A stretch of DNA of 64,000 nt from MM2 sp035460165 (GCA_035460165.1 DATHWW010000023.1:62001-126000); one strand, 5' to 3'; counted from the first letter of the stretch, positions 44,505-53,815 are shown. Notes: generated by a model from the sequence alone, not told the origin. Translations and numbers: made by a program.

Positions 44505-46173
44505 GGGCGGTCTCCTTCTTTTCGCCGGTGTAGACGTGCTCCTTGAACGGTGCGACGCCGATGCGGCGCACGGTGTCGATAAAGCGTTCCTCGTCGTTGC
44601 GTTGCGAAATATAGGTTTCGATCAGTTTCTCGACCACACCCGGCACTTCGTCGGCCGCAAAGGATGGGCCGATGACGGTGCCAATGCTGGCGGAGTTGCC
44701 CTGGTTGCCGCCGATGGTGATCTGGTACCACTCGGAGCCGTCCTTGTCGACACCCAGCACGCCGATGTGGCCGACGTGGTGGTGGCCGCAGGAGTTCATG
44801 CAGCCGGAGATATTGAGGTCCAGGTCGCCGATGTCGTGCAGGTAGTCGAGGTCGTCGAACTTCTCCTGGATCGCCTGTGCGATCGGGATGCTCTTGGCGT
44901 TGGCCAGCGAGCAGAAGTCGCCACCCGGGCAGCAGACGATGTCGGTCAGGAGACCGATGTTCGGCGTGGCGAAGCCGATGCCTACGGCTTCCTGCCACAA
45001 CTGGTACAGGTCGGATTTCTTTACGTCAGCCAGGATCAGGTTCTGCTCGTGCGACACGCGCAACTCGCCAAAGCTGTAGCGGTCGGCAAGGAAAGCGACG
45101 CTGTCCATCTGGTCTGCGGTCGCATCGCCTGGGGCGATGCCTGTCGGCTTGAGCGACAGCGTTACCGCGCGATAGCCCGGCACCTTGTGTGCATGCACAT
45201 TGCGCTTGACCCAGTTGGCGAAAGCGCGGTCGGAGGCAATCTTTGCATCGAAATCGGCAACGTCATCGCTCAGGGTGTCGTAGGTATGGCCCTGGAAGAA
45301 ACTGGCGACGCGATCGAGCTCGTCCTGGGTGATGGTGGACGGGCTGTCCTGAATATGCGCCCATTCTTCCTCGACCTGGCGTGCGAATTCTTCGGCACCC
45401 AGCGACTTCACCAGAATCTTGATCCGCGCCTTGAAAGCGTTGTCGCGGCGGCCATAGCGGTTGTATACGCGCAGGATGGCTTCGCAATAGCTCAGCATGT
45501 GCTGCCACGGCAGGTGCTTGCGGATCATGCTGCCGATGACCGGCGTACGGCCCATGCCGCCGCCGACCCAGACTTCCAGCGCAACTTGCCCTTGATCGTC
45601 GAGATAGAAGCCGAGGCCGATGTCATGCATCTGAATGACGGCGCGATCGGATTCGGCGCCATTGACGGCGATCTTGAACTTGCGCGGCAGATAGGCGAAC
45701 TCGGGGTGGAAGGTGCTCCACTGGCGCAGGATTTCCGCGTAAGGGCGCGCATCCACTACTTCATCCGGGGCGACGCCGGCAAACTGGTCGGTGGTGATGT
45801 TGCGCACGCAACTGCCGGAGGTCTGGATGCCGTGCATCTGCACCGTCGCCAGTTCCGCGAGGATATCCGGCACGCGTTCCAGCGCCGGCCAGTTGAACTG
45901 GACATTCTGGCGCGTGGAGAAATGCGCGTAGCCGCGGTCGTAGACGCGGGCGATATGCGCCAGCTTGCGCAGCTGTTTCGAGGCCAGCAGGCCATAAGGA
46001 ATGGCGATGCGCAGCATGGGCGCATGACGCTGGATATAAAGGCCGTTTTGCAGACGCAGCGGGCGGAACTCGTCATCGCTCAGTTCGCCGGCCAGATAGC
46101 GCCGGGTCTGATCGCGATATTGCGCCACGCGTTCGTCAACAATCCGTTGGTCGATGTCGTCGTAGATATACAT
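44497..46173 (-). CDS. cysI: Sulfite reductase haemoprotein (CysI-type)
   Basis: 558 residues of the nitrite/sulfite reductase family: two ferredoxin-like halves, HFSTRQNVQFNW, TSGSCVRNITTD, and the siroheme-[4Fe-4S] ligands in CCPGGDFCSLANAK and CMNSCGHHHVGHIG. It reduces sulfite to sulfide with six electrons. No CysJ flavoprotein gene is nearby, so ferredoxin or another reductase is the probable donor. The neighbours (cysH, cysD, cysN) favour sulfite over nitrite. Confidence 0.93.
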   Translation of the reverse strand: MYIYDDIDQRIVDERVAQYRDQTRRYLAGELSDDEFRPLRLQNGLYIQRHAPMLRIAIPYGLLASKQLRKLAHIARVYDRGYAHFSTRQNVQFNWPALERVPDILAELATVQMHGIQTSGSCVRNITTDQFAGVAPDEVVDARPYAEILRQWSTFHPEFAYLPRKFKIAVNGAESDRAVIQMHDIGLGFYLDDQGQVALEVWVGGGMGRTPVIGSMIRKHLPWQHMLSYCEAILRVYNRYGRRDNAFKARIKILVKSLGAEEFARQVEEEWAHIQDSPSTITQDELDRVASFFQGHTYDTLSDDVADFDAKIASDRAFANWVKRNVHAHKVPGYRAVTLSLKPTGIAPGDATADQMDSVAFLADRYSFGELRVSHEQNLILADVKKSDLYQLWQEAVGIGFATPNIGLLTDIVCCPGGDFCSLANAKSIPIAQAIQEKFDDLDYLHDIGDLDLNISGCMNSCGHHHVGHIGVLGVDKDGSEWYQITIGGNQGNSASIGTVIGPSFAADEVPGVVEKLIETYISQRNDEERFIDTVRRIGVAPFKEHVYTGEKKETAHV

Positions 46174-46197
46174 GGTATGAGTACTTAGTAAAAACCG

Positions 46198-46980
46198 TTA
46201 CAGAACAAATTTGAAACCGATCAGCATCAATACGCCGGCCAGAACCGGTCGCAAGACGTGCTCGGGGATTTTTGCGCTCAGGTGGCTGCCTAACCAGATA
46301 CCGGGCAGGGAGCCTATTAGCAGGCTGCCGAGCAGCGTGAAATCGACATGGCCGAGCTGCCAGTGACCGAAGCCGGCAAGCGCCGTCAACGGAATGGCAT
46401 GTGCCAGGTCGGTACCGACGACTTTCAGGGTGGAAAGCCTCGGGTACAGAAACAGCAGGGCAACCGTGCCCAGAGCGCCTGCGCCGACGGATGACAGCGT
46501 CACCAGTGCGCCGAGGATCAGTCCTGTCACCACTGTGGCCGGAGCCTGCAAATGATGAAATCGTCCCGGAACATGCTCTTCGCTGGTTTTTCCGGCCTTC
46601 TGCAGCTTGGCGCGAAAGATCAGCGCGAGCGCGGTCAGAATCAATGCGATACCCAGCGAAAAGGTAATCACATGGGTAATCTCCTTGCCGATCTTCGCGT
46701 AGTGGTTGAGCACGAACAAAGTCGCGACCGAGGCCGGCAGGCTGCCTGCAGCCAGCAAGCCGACAATGCGCCATTCCACGGATTTATGGTTGCCGTGATG
46801 CACGAACACGCCGCCGGTCTTGGTGATCGCGGCGAACAGCAGGTCGGTGCCGACCGCCACAACTGGTTTGAAACCAAAGAGGAATACCAGCAGTGGCGTC
46901 ATCAGCGAGCCGCCGCCGACGCCTGTCACGCCAACCAGCAAGCCAACCAGAAAACCGGAAATGATAAAACCGAAGTCCAC
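46198..46980 (-). CDS. TauE/SafE-type sulfite/sulfonate transporter
   Basis: 260 residues from GTG at 46980 (VDFGFIISGFLVGLLVGVTG); the frame is open to 47061, but that part lies in the promoter region. Seven or eight membrane helices and the GGGSLMTPLLV repeat in both halves are typical of TSUP proteins. It is the first gene before cysI and would move sulfite, sulfate or a related anion. Confidence 0.85.
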   Translation of the reverse strand: MDFGFIISGFLVGLLVGVTGVGGGSLMTPLLVFLFGFKPVVAVGTDLLFAAITKTGGVFVHHGNHKSVEWRIVGLLAAGSLPASVATLFVLNHYAKIGKEITHVITFSLGIALILTALALIFRAKLQKAGKTSEEHVPGRFHHLQAPATVVTGLILGALVTLSSVGAGALGTVALLFLYPRLSTLKVVGTDLAHAIPLTALAGFGHWQLGHVDFTLLGSLLIGSLPGIWLGSHLSAKIPEHVLRPVLAGVLMLIGFKFVL

Positions 46981-47093
46981 GCGAATATCTCGAAAAAAGC
47001 TCAGACAGGCACTATAACAGGAAAAAATGTCAACAAAATAATATGTTATTCTAGAAACCACTACTTTGGTTATATAGATATAAGGAGTCGTCC
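46981..47093. promoter_or_regulatory. Divergent promoter region for the sulfur operon and cysB
   Basis: AT-rich, unlike its surroundings. On the minus strand TATAGT (complement of 47011-47016) is a good -10 with no good -35, as is common for activator-dependent promoters. CysB and an operator within this stretch are the expected regulation. Confidence 0.5.
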
Positions 47094-48026
47094 ATGAAGC
47101 TTCATCAACTCCGCTATATCCGCGAGGTCGCGCGCCAGGGCCTTAATGTATCGCTGGCCGCCGAGGCTCTGCATACCTCCCAGCCTGGCGTCAGCAAACA
47201 AATCCAGTTGCTGGAGGAAGAGCTCGACCTGCAAATCTTCAAGCGCAACGGCAAGCGCCTCATTGGCATTACCGAGCCGGGGCGCATAATCCTCGAGCGC
47301 GCCGAGCAGGTGCTGCGCGAAATGGAAAACATCCGGCGCGTCGGCGAGGAGTTCTCCCACGACGACAGCGGCAGCATGACCATCGCCACCACCCACACCC
47401 AGGCGCGTTACCGCCTGCCGCCGGCGGTCACCGGCTTCATCGAGCAATACCCGGGCGTGCGACTGACCATCCATCAGGGCAGCCCTTCTCAAGTGGCGGA
47501 GCAGGTTGTATCCGCCGAGGCAGACATCGGCATCGCCACCGAAGCCATCACCGACTACCCGGAGTTGGTATGTCTGCCGTGCTATCAGTGGAACCGCTGC
47601 GTGGTCGTGCCCAAGGAGCATCCGCTGCTGACCGACGTACCGCTGACGCTGGAAAAGATCGCGCGCTACCCGGTGGTCACCTACGACTTCGCTTTTACCG
47701 GCGGTTCGCTGATGACGCGTACCTTCGCCGAGAAGGGGCTGCACCCTAATTTTGTGCTGACCGCGATCGACGCCGACGTGATCAAGACCTATGTCACGCT
47801 CGGCCTCGGTATCGGTCTTCTAGCGAAGATGGCCTACGATCCGGAGCGCGACATGGGGCTCGAAATGATCGACGCGAGCCACTTGTTTCCGCCCAGCACC
47901 ACTTATATCGGTATCCGTCGCGATTCCTACCTGCGCGGCTACATGTACGGCTTTATCCAGATGCTGGCACCGCATCTCGATCGCAGGGCGGTGAATGCGG
48001 CGCTCAAGCAATCTTCCAAGGATTAA
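47094..48026 (+). CDS. cysB: LysR-type regulator CysB
   Basis: 310 residues. The N-terminal HTH (MKLHQLRYIREVARQGLNVS, LHTSQPGVSKQIQLLEEEL) and C-terminal inducer-binding domain, with TTHTQARYRLPPAVTGF and the YDFAFTGGSLMTR segment, are characteristic of CysB/Cbl. It activates sulfate assimilation genes when N-acetylserine is present. It is divergent from the transporter-cysI-cysHDN operon that it would control. GGAG precedes the ATG. Confidence 0.95.
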   Translation: MKLHQLRYIREVARQGLNVSLAAEALHTSQPGVSKQIQLLEEELDLQIFKRNGKRLIGITEPGRIILERAEQVLREMENIRRVGEEFSHDDSGSMTIATTHTQARYRLPPAVTGFIEQYPGVRLTIHQGSPSQVAEQVVSAEADIGIATEAITDYPELVCLPCYQWNRCVVVPKEHPLLTDVPLTLEKIARYPVVTYDFAFTGGSLMTRTFAEKGLHPNFVLTAIDADVIKTYVTLGLGIGLLAKMAYDPERDMGLEMIDASHLFPPSTTYIGIRRDSYLRGYMYGFIQMLAPHLDRRAVNAALKQSSKD

Positions 48027-48035
48027 GAGCAAGCT

Positions 48036-48923
48036 CTAATTCTTTTTGGTGGTATCGACGAAGCCGGTCATGATGGCGGCTGCGCCGATGCGCGAATCGC
48101 CGCGCATGTATACCAGGTAATACATGCCGCCCACGAACACGGAGCCGCCGAGAATGTTGCCCAGCGTCGCAGCAGCGATGTTGTGCAGGAAATTGGTGGC
48201 GTTCAGATGCGCCAATGCTTCCGGTGCAAGATGGGCCGCGGCGACGACTGCCGGGTCTTGCGCTGCCAGAAAGCCGAGCGGGATGAAGAACATGTTGGCG
48301 ATGCAGTGTTCGAAACCCATGTTGACGAAGGCCGTTATCGGAAAAATCAGGCTGACGATGCGGTCGGTCACGCTGCGCGCGGCATAGCACAGCCAAACAC
48401 CTAGACAGACCAGCACGTTGCATAGGATGCCCTTGAAGAAAATTTCGCTGACCGGCAGGCTGGTCTTGGTGACAGCGACCTTCAGTGCCTGCACGCCGAA
48501 TGCCAGATCGACGGTATGCAGGATGCCGGAGGCATAGGCGAGGGCGACGGTGCCGAGACAACCGAGCAAATTGGAAAAATAAATCCAGAACCAGTTGCGC
48601 ACCACAGCGCGCGTCCGCACTTTGCCTTGCGCCCAGGCCATGGCGATGAGATTGTTGCTGGTAAACAGCTCCGCACCGCCAACAATGCACAAAATCAGGC
48701 CCAGGCAGAACAGCATGGAGCTGATCAGTTTGGGCATGCCTTGCGCCATGCCGGTGATGTAATTCATCGCGCCCAGAGAAATGAAGGAGCCGGCGAGTAT
48801 GCCGAGGACCATCATGCGGTAGACGCTCATGCCGGCTTTGTAGGTGCCTACGGTTTCCACCCGGTAGGCCATTTCGGCCGGGGTATAAGCGTCAATTGAA
48901 CCTTGCTGCGTGTCGTCAGACAT
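48036..48923 (-). CDS. Formate/nitrite channel (FNT family)
   Basis: 295 residues with six membrane helices. GGAELFTSNNLI (the S/T-gate loop, TSNN) and KGILCNVLVCLGVWL, then NMGFEHCIANMFFIP (central His in the pore), are the FNT signature. FNT proteins form pentamers that pass formate (FocA), nitrite (NirC) or hydrosulfide. Formate is suggested by the formate dehydrogenase and Fhc genes 9 kb away, but cysI next door makes nitrite or hydrosulfide possible. Confidence 0.9.
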   Translation of the reverse strand: MSDDTQQGSIDAYTPAEMAYRVETVGTYKAGMSVYRMMVLGILAGSFISLGAMNYITGMAQGMPKLISSMLFCLGLILCIVGGAELFTSNNLIAMAWAQGKVRTRAVVRNWFWIYFSNLLGCLGTVALAYASGILHTVDLAFGVQALKVAVTKTSLPVSEIFFKGILCNVLVCLGVWLCYAARSVTDRIVSLIFPITAFVNMGFEHCIANMFFIPLGFLAAQDPAVVAAAHLAPEALAHLNATNFLHNIAAATLGNILGGSVFVGGMYYLVYMRGDSRIGAAAIMTGFVDTTKKN

Positions 48924-48992
48924 GGTGTTGCGTATCCGTGATCATTCGAGGGCGCGTATTATATTCGGATACTGGTTAGTAAGGAATTGAAC

Positions 48993-49484
48993 ATGCAACG
49001 GTTATGCACTTTCATCGCAGGATTTTTCCTGATCTCCTGTGCCGTTGCCGGCTCGATGCCGCCTATTCAACCCGATTCTGCGCTCTATATCGTCAAAGTC
49101 GAGCCCGGCGTAACTTACGACGACGTCGTGACCAGCCTCAAGGTGGCGGCCGAAGGCAAGAATTTCGTCAGCCCGGCCGTGTTTCCGATTGGCGAACATA
49201 TCAGGCAGCGTGGGCAGGAGCTTCAAGGCATACTTGAAGTACGGACCTATTGCAGCTTGAGCATAGGCGCCGAAGTGCTGCGCGACTATCCGGAATTTGC
49301 CGCTTTTGCGCCGTGCCGCATCGCGATTTACGAGAAGCAGGGGACACTTTTCATGGCGCTGGATCGTCCCACGTATGCCCTGCGGCATCTCGGGGAGGTC
49401 AATCAGAAAGCGCGTGACGCCGCGCAGGAAATCGAAGATACGCTGATCTGGATGATGGATAAGGCGCGCAAAGGAGATATCTAG
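48993..49484 (+). CDS. Exported DUF302 protein
   Basis: 163 residues from the ATG at 48993, seven bases after AAGGA. A signal peptide (MQRLCTFIAGFFLISCAVAG) is followed by a DUF302 domain: VKVEPGVTYDDVVTSLKVA, NFVSPAVFPIGEHIRQRG and YCSLSIGAEVLRDYPEFAAF. DUF302 proteins are found in the periplasm or cytoplasm in sulfur and heavy-metal contexts; the function is not known. Confidence 0.8.
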   Translation: MQRLCTFIAGFFLISCAVAGSMPPIQPDSALYIVKVEPGVTYDDVVTSLKVAAEGKNFVSPAVFPIGEHIRQRGQELQGILEVRTYCSLSIGAEVLRDYPEFAAFAPCRIAIYEKQGTLFMALDRPTYALRHLGEVNQKARDAAQEIEDTLIWMMDKARKGDI

Positions 49485-49538
49485 CTCGCCGCCAGCATCG
49501 CAGGTACCATACCCCACGTTGCAAATCAGGAAAATCCC

Positions 49539-51023
49539 ATGAGCGAAACTCTATTGATCGCCAAAAGCAAACTTCCGCTTCATATGTTGCCGCGTATGGC
49601 CAATCGCCACGGCCTGATTGCCGGCGCGACCGGCACCGGCAAAACGGTAACGTTGCAGGCGCTGGCCGAGCAGTTTTCCCGTATCGGCGTGCCGGTGTTC
49701 ATGGCTGACGTAAAGGGCGATCTTTCTGGCATGAGCCAGGCGGGCGGCGGCAACGCCAAGGTGGAAGCCCGCGTGGCCGAATTGAACCTCGACGGCTTCG
49801 CTTATGGCGCGGCGCCTGTCGTATTCTGGGATGTATTCGGCAAGAAGGGCCATCCGGTGCGCACAACCGTGTCGGACATGGGGCCGTTGCTGCTGTCGCG
49901 CATGCTGAATTTGAATGAGACGCAGACGGGCGTGCTGACGGCGGTGTTCAAGATTGCCGACGACAATGGCATGTTGCTGCTTGATCTGAAAGACCTGCGC
50001 GCGATCCTGCAGCATGCGGCCGAGAATTCATCGCAATTCACCGCCGAGTACGGCAATATCTCGACCGCCAGCGTCGGCGCGATCCAGCGCGGCTTGCTGC
50101 AACTGGAGCATGAGGGCGGCGACCAGCTGTTCGGCGAGCCGATGCTGAACCTCGACGATTTGATGCAGACAGACGCTAAAGGGCACGGAGTCATCAATAT
50201 CCTCGCTGCCGACACGTTGTACAATTCGCCGCGGGCCTACGCGACGTTGCTGCTGTGGCTGTTGGCCGAACTGTTCGAAAACCTGCCTGAAGTCGGCGAC
50301 CTCGACAAACCCAAGCTCGTATTCTTCTTCGACGAAGCGCACCTGTTGTTCACCGATGCCCCCGCGGCGCTGCTGTCCAAGATCGAGCAAGTGGTGCGGC
50401 TGATCCGCTCCAAGGGTGTAGGCGTGTATTTCGTGAGCCAGAATCCGCTGGATATTCCCGATGTGGTGCTGGGGCAGTTGGGCAATCGCGTGCAGCATGC
50501 GTTGCGTGCCTTTACGCCGCGTGACCAGAAGGCGGTCAAATCTGCGGCAGAAACTTTCCGCCCGAATCCGGAGGTCGATGTGGAGGCTGCGATTACCGAG
50601 TTGGGAGTAGGGGAGGCCCTGGTATCGCTATTGGATGAAAAAGGTCGGCCGCATCCGGTGGAGCGCGCATTCATTTGCCCGCCGGGCAGCCGCCTCGGGG
50701 CGGCAACGGATGATGAGCGGCAGCAGACGATACAGAGTTCCTTGCTGTACGGGCATTACGAAAAGCAGGTGGATCGCGAGTCGGCTTACGAAATCCTCAA
50801 GAGTCGAGCTGCCGTGTCGGCAACGGAGGCTCCGGTGGAACAAGACAAAGGGTTCGATTGGGGCGAGTTGCTCGGCGGTTCCACCGGACCGCGCGGCGGC
50901 AGGCGCGAAGGCGTGATCGAAGCCGCAGCCAAGAATGCCGCGCGCGCCATCGGTTCGGAAGTGGGTCGGCAAATCATACGCGGCGTATTGGGTTCATTGC
51001 TAGGCGGCGGCAAGCGCCGCTAA
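49539..51023 (+). CDS. HerA-like AAA+ ATPase (DUF853/YjgR)
   Basis: 494 residues. Walker A GATGTGKT about 29-36, Walker B LVFFFDEAHLLF, and ARFTPRDQ-type sensor segment (ALRAFTPRDQKAVKSAAETF). It matches the DUF853 group related to HerA/FtsK pumps. The C-terminal Gly/Arg-rich tail (GGSTGPRGGRREG, GSLLGGGKRR) is typical. The group's cellular role is unknown; DNA or protein pumping is suggested from the fold only. Confidence 0.88.
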   Translation: MSETLLIAKSKLPLHMLPRMANRHGLIAGATGTGKTVTLQALAEQFSRIGVPVFMADVKGDLSGMSQAGGGNAKVEARVAELNLDGFAYGAAPVVFWDVFGKKGHPVRTTVSDMGPLLLSRMLNLNETQTGVLTAVFKIADDNGMLLLDLKDLRAILQHAAENSSQFTAEYGNISTASVGAIQRGLLQLEHEGGDQLFGEPMLNLDDLMQTDAKGHGVINILAADTLYNSPRAYATLLLWLLAELFENLPEVGDLDKPKLVFFFDEAHLLFTDAPAALLSKIEQVVRLIRSKGVGVYFVSQNPLDIPDVVLGQLGNRVQHALRAFTPRDQKAVKSAAETFRPNPEVDVEAAITELGVGEALVSLLDEKGRPHPVERAFICPPGSRLGAATDDERQQTIQSSLLYGHYEKQVDRESAYEILKSRAAVSATEAPVEQDKGFDWGELLGGSTGPRGGRREGVIEAAAKNAARAIGSEVGRQIIRGVLGSLLGGGKRR

Positions 51024-51047
51024 AAAATTCGAGATAGAGAGCTGAAA

Positions 51048-51413
51048 ATGGGAAATAAATTCGTAACTGCTTTGTTGTTTACCGCAATGGGTGTGACTCT
51101 ATCGGCATGCAGCAGCATGAGTGTGGATAAGGTGTGGCCATTCGGCGACGAATCCTCGCCCAGCCAGCCCAAGCGCCTGGCCAATACCACGGAATATCAA
51201 TGCGAAGGAGGCAAGCGCTTTCATGTGCGCTATGCCGATAATGGCAACACCGCCTGGCTGATTTACCCTGACCGGGAGGTTTCGCTGGCCAAGGAAGCCT
51301 CTGCCACGCGTTACACCAATGGTATCGCGGTGCTCGAAATCAATGGTACAGAAGCCTCGCTGAAGGATGGGCCGGCAGTGGCCTACACCGGCTGCAAAGC
51401 CAGCGGGAAGTAG
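51048..51413 (+). CDS. MliC-like lipoprotein (lysozyme-inhibitor fold)
   Basis: 121 residues. A lipoprotein signal ends TLSACSS with Cys at about 21. The mature domain has YQCEGGKRFHVRYADNGNTAW and GPAVAYTGCKA, the Cys pair and strand order of MliC/PliC, which inhibits C-type lysozyme at the cell surface. The conserved inhibitory loop (SG-x-x-Y) is not clearly present, so inhibition is uncertain. Confidence 0.7.
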   Translation: MGNKFVTALLFTAMGVTLSACSSMSVDKVWPFGDESSPSQPKRLANTTEYQCEGGKRFHVRYADNGNTAWLIYPDREVSLAKEASATRYTNGIAVLEINGTEASLKDGPAVAYTGCKASGK

Positions 51414-51416
51414 TCG

Positions 51417-51665
51417 GTGCACGATTGGATAGGCAGCATCGCTGCTACGCTGACGACCACCGCATTCATCCCGCAAGCATGGCAGGTATGGCGTACACGC
51501 CATACCAAGGACATTTCGCTCGGCATGTACGCCATCTTCACCAGCGGGGTGGCGCTATGGGCGGTCTATGGAATGATGATAGCCTCGTGGCCGATCATCA
51601 TCGCCAACTGCATTACCCTGCTGCTGGCGGGAGCGGTGTTGGTGATGAAAATCCGTTTCGGTTGA
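51417..51665 (+). CDS. SemiSWEET-type transporter
   Basis: 82 residues, three membrane helices. IPQAWQVWRTRHTKDISLGM is the PQ-loop motif of SemiSWEETs, which work as dimers and pass sugars. The start is GTG at 51417, three bases after the MliC-like stop. No sugar gene is adjacent, so the cargo is unknown. Confidence 0.85.
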   Translation: MHDWIGSIAATLTTTAFIPQAWQVWRTRHTKDISLGMYAIFTSGVALWAVYGMMIASWPIIIANCITLLLAGAVLVMKIRFG

Positions 51666-51676
51666 CGAAACGGGGC

Positions 51677-52150
51677 TTACTTTGCCCCTTCGCCCTGGCT
51701 TCTGACCCAGGCAATCAGTTTCAATACTTCATCCGGCGACAGGCCGTTATTGGGGTTGCTTGGGTCCATTACGCCTCTACCTTTACCGCTCATGCCGGCA
51801 TTGGTGCCGGCCCATATGATTTCAAACATGCCCTTGTCGGTCGCGCTCTTGGCGTGGTTGAGTTTGGGTCCGGTCAATCCGCCGGCCGTTTGCCCCTGTG
51901 CCTGGGCGCCGTGACACTGTGCGCATGAATAAAGCTGGTACAGCTTTTTGCCTTGGGCAATGGCGGCTTGGTCGCCAATATAAGGGTTTTGTCCAGTCGC
52001 CATGAATTTCTTGGCCTGCTCGGTATCGGGCTTGACGTTGAGCGGCTTGCCGTCCTTGGTGTCGACCAAATCGACCGCGACTGCCGGCATGGCGGCTAGG
52101 AAAGCGAGACTGGACGTAACGAGTATTGCCATTTTGACAGGGGTTTGCAT
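51677..52150 (-). CDS. Class I c-type cytochrome (first of two paralogues)
   Basis: 157 residues. A signal peptide (LVTSSLAFLAAMPAVAVDLV) and one haem site CAQCH. The axial Met is in GTNAGMSGKGRGVMDP. Close to the cytochrome at 52332-52832 (TDKGMFEIIWAGTNxGM in both). It is periplasmic and carries single electrons. Its pattern recalls the cytochromes that accept electrons from PQQ-dependent alcohol dehydrogenases, and pqq genes are in the window; no such dehydrogenase is adjacent, so that role is inference. Confidence 0.88.
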   Translation of the reverse strand: MQTPVKMAILVTSSLAFLAAMPAVAVDLVDTKDGKPLNVKPDTEQAKKFMATGQNPYIGDQAAIAQGKKLYQLYSCAQCHGAQAQGQTAGGLTGPKLNHAKSATDKGMFEIIWAGTNAGMSGKGRGVMDPSNPNNGLSPDEVLKLIAWVRSQGEGAK

Positions 52151-52277
52151 GATAACCTCCTGGTGAAATTGGGAATGGAGCAGTTACACCGGAGATGAGG
52201 TGAAGCAAGCCCTCATCAATTCATAAGAAACGTTCTCAGGCCGTGAAGTTCCATAATTCGCCTTGGATGAGCCGCAT

Positions 52278-52305
52278 CCCGCAAGCCGGGTGTGATGCTT
52301 GCGGG
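52278..52305 (-). other. Hairpin between the two cytochrome genes
   Basis: CCCGCAAGC (52278-52286) and GCTTGCGGG (52297-52305) are exact inverted repeats, downstream of the cytochrome at 52332. No T-run follows. It may be an mRNA end stabiliser. Confidence 0.5.
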
Positions 52306-52331
52306 AGTATGGCTGGATAATTAAACAAGCA

Positions 52332-52832
52332 TTAGTTCGTTGCGGTCCCTCCCCCCAGGCTTCTCACCCAGGCAATCACTTTCAGGATTTCATCCGGCGT
52401 CATGCCGTTGTTAGGGTCGGTCGCATCCATCAAGCCCTTGCCCTTGGCACCCATGCCGCCGTTAGTACCTGCCCAGATGGTCTCGAACATGCCTTTGTCG
52501 GTCGTGTTCTTGGCGTATTTGAAGTTGGGTCCGGTCAATCCGGGTCCGGTTTGACCTTGCGCACTCCCGCCGTGGCATTGCGTGCAGGAATATAGCTGGA
52601 ACACCTTCTTGCCACGGTCGATGGCGGCTTTATCACCGATATACGGGTTCTTGCCGGACTCCAGGAATTTCTTGGACTGCTCGGTATCGAAAAGCTCCGG
52701 TTTAATCTGGAGCGCTTTACCATCCTTGGTATCGGCGAACTGAATCGGTTTTCCCGCGGCGAATGCGACTGGGCTGGCGATGATGGTGCTGGCGGTGAGA
52801 AGGATAGCCAGCCGAGTGGAAAAGTTTTGCAT
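52332..52832 (-). CDS. Class I c-type cytochrome (second paralogue)
   Basis: 166 residues. Signal peptide (LAILLTASTIIASPVAFAAG), haem site CTQCH, and Met ligands within GTNGGMGAKGKGLMD. It shares FADTKDGKxLxIKP and the NPYIGDKAAIDRGKKVFQLY stretch with the other cytochrome, so they arose by duplication. They are separated by 181 bases with a hairpin, so they could be separately transcribed. Predicted to be a periplasmic electron carrier. Confidence 0.88.
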   Translation of the reverse strand: MQNFSTRLAILLTASTIIASPVAFAAGKPIQFADTKDGKALQIKPELFDTEQSKKFLESGKNPYIGDKAAIDRGKKVFQLYSCTQCHGGSAQGQTGPGLTGPNFKYAKNTTDKGMFETIWAGTNGGMGAKGKGLMDATDPNNGMTPDEILKVIAWVRSLGGGTATN

Positions 52833-52902
52833 GATGAACTCCTCAAAGGGCGATAGTTAATGAGTTGCCATAACCTAGCCTTTTATTCACTGCTTCTATG
52901 CA

Positions 52903-53799
52903 CTATTGGTTAGATGACTGTGTAAACACCCGGCTGGCAAGAATGTCGTCGGCGTCTATCGTCAATAAATCCTTGCGCGTCAAAGCCTTGTCGTGGCTGG
53001 CGAACAGGCGGTTGGCCTGGCGCAGCCGCGCACGATCCAAAGCGTTACGTATGGAGCGTGCGTTGGCAAAGTTCGGCATCTGCATGCGCTTGACGATATA
53101 TTCGGCAAACGTTTTTTCGCCTTCCGGGCTGAAACGGTAGTTGAGTCCGGTCATCATCAGCTTTGCGATCTCAAGCAATTCGTCCGGGGAGTAATCCGGA
53201 AAATCGATGTGATGTGCAATGCGCGACGACATGCCGGGATTGCTTTGGAAAAACCTGTCCATGCGATCCTTGTACCCGGCGAGAATCACTACCAGATCCT
53301 CGCGCTGGTTCTCCATAACCTGGAGCAGGATTTCGATGGATTCTGCGCCATAATCGCGTTCATTTTCGGGCTTATAGAGATAGTAGGCCTCGTCGATGAA
53401 CAATACGCCTCCCATGGCTTTTTTTAGTACCTCCCTGGTTTTTGGAGCGGTGTGGCCGATGTACTGGCCCACCAGGTCGTCGCGTGTGACCGCGACCACA
53501 TGGCCTTCGCGCACATAGCCCAGCCGATGCAGGATCTCCGCCATGCGCATCGCCACCGTGGTCTTGCCGGTGCCGGGGTTGCCGGTGAAACACATATGCA
53601 ATGACGGCGACTGCGCGCTTAGTTGCACCTGCTCGCGCAGCTTGTCCACCAAGAGCAGCGCAGCGATTTCCCGGATGCGGTCCTTGACCGGCTTGAGACC
53701 GATCAATTCTCGATCCAATTGGTCGAGCACCTCCTGGATGTTGGATTCCTCGTAAACCTTCTTGAGATCGACCGGAGTAGTGTCGGGAACGTCGTTCAC
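52903..53799 (-). CDS. cbbX: Red-type RuBisCO activase CbbX
   Basis: 298 residues, AAA+ ATPase: Walker A GNPGTGKTTVAMRMAEIL, Walker B VLFIDEAYYLYKPENERDYG and the pore-loop region YIGHTAPKTREVLKKAMGG. CbbX hexamers pull the C-terminus of the RuBisCO large subunit to remove inhibitory sugar phosphates. The start is GTG at 53799; the in-frame sequence NDVPDTTPVDLKKVYEESNI follows the family. Downstream of cbbLS but separated by the second palindromic element and a terminator-like hairpin. Confidence 0.95.
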   Translation of the reverse strand: MNDVPDTTPVDLKKVYEESNIQEVLDQLDRELIGLKPVKDRIREIAALLLVDKLREQVQLSAQSPSLHMCFTGNPGTGKTTVAMRMAEILHRLGYVREGHVVAVTRDDLVGQYIGHTAPKTREVLKKAMGGVLFIDEAYYLYKPENERDYGAESIEILLQVMENQREDLVVILAGYKDRMDRFFQSNPGMSSRIAHHIDFPDYSPDELLEIAKLMMTGLNYRFSPEGEKTFAEYIVKRMQMPNFANARSIRNALDRARLRQANRLFASHDKALTRKDLLTIDADDILASRVFTQSSNQ

Positions 53800-53815
53800 A
53801 GCGATGGACTCATAG

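Noticed and set aside
44122..46188. A 688-codon open frame on the plus strand opposite cysI and DUF934
   Set aside because: It is antisense to two well-recognised genes, its content is codon-bias shadow (repeated HVVDDADQ-like composition), and no domain is recognisable.
48036..48923. Naming the FNT channel focA or nirC
   Set aside because: The motifs fit the family only; both formate and nitrite/sulfide contexts are nearby, so the cargo is left open.
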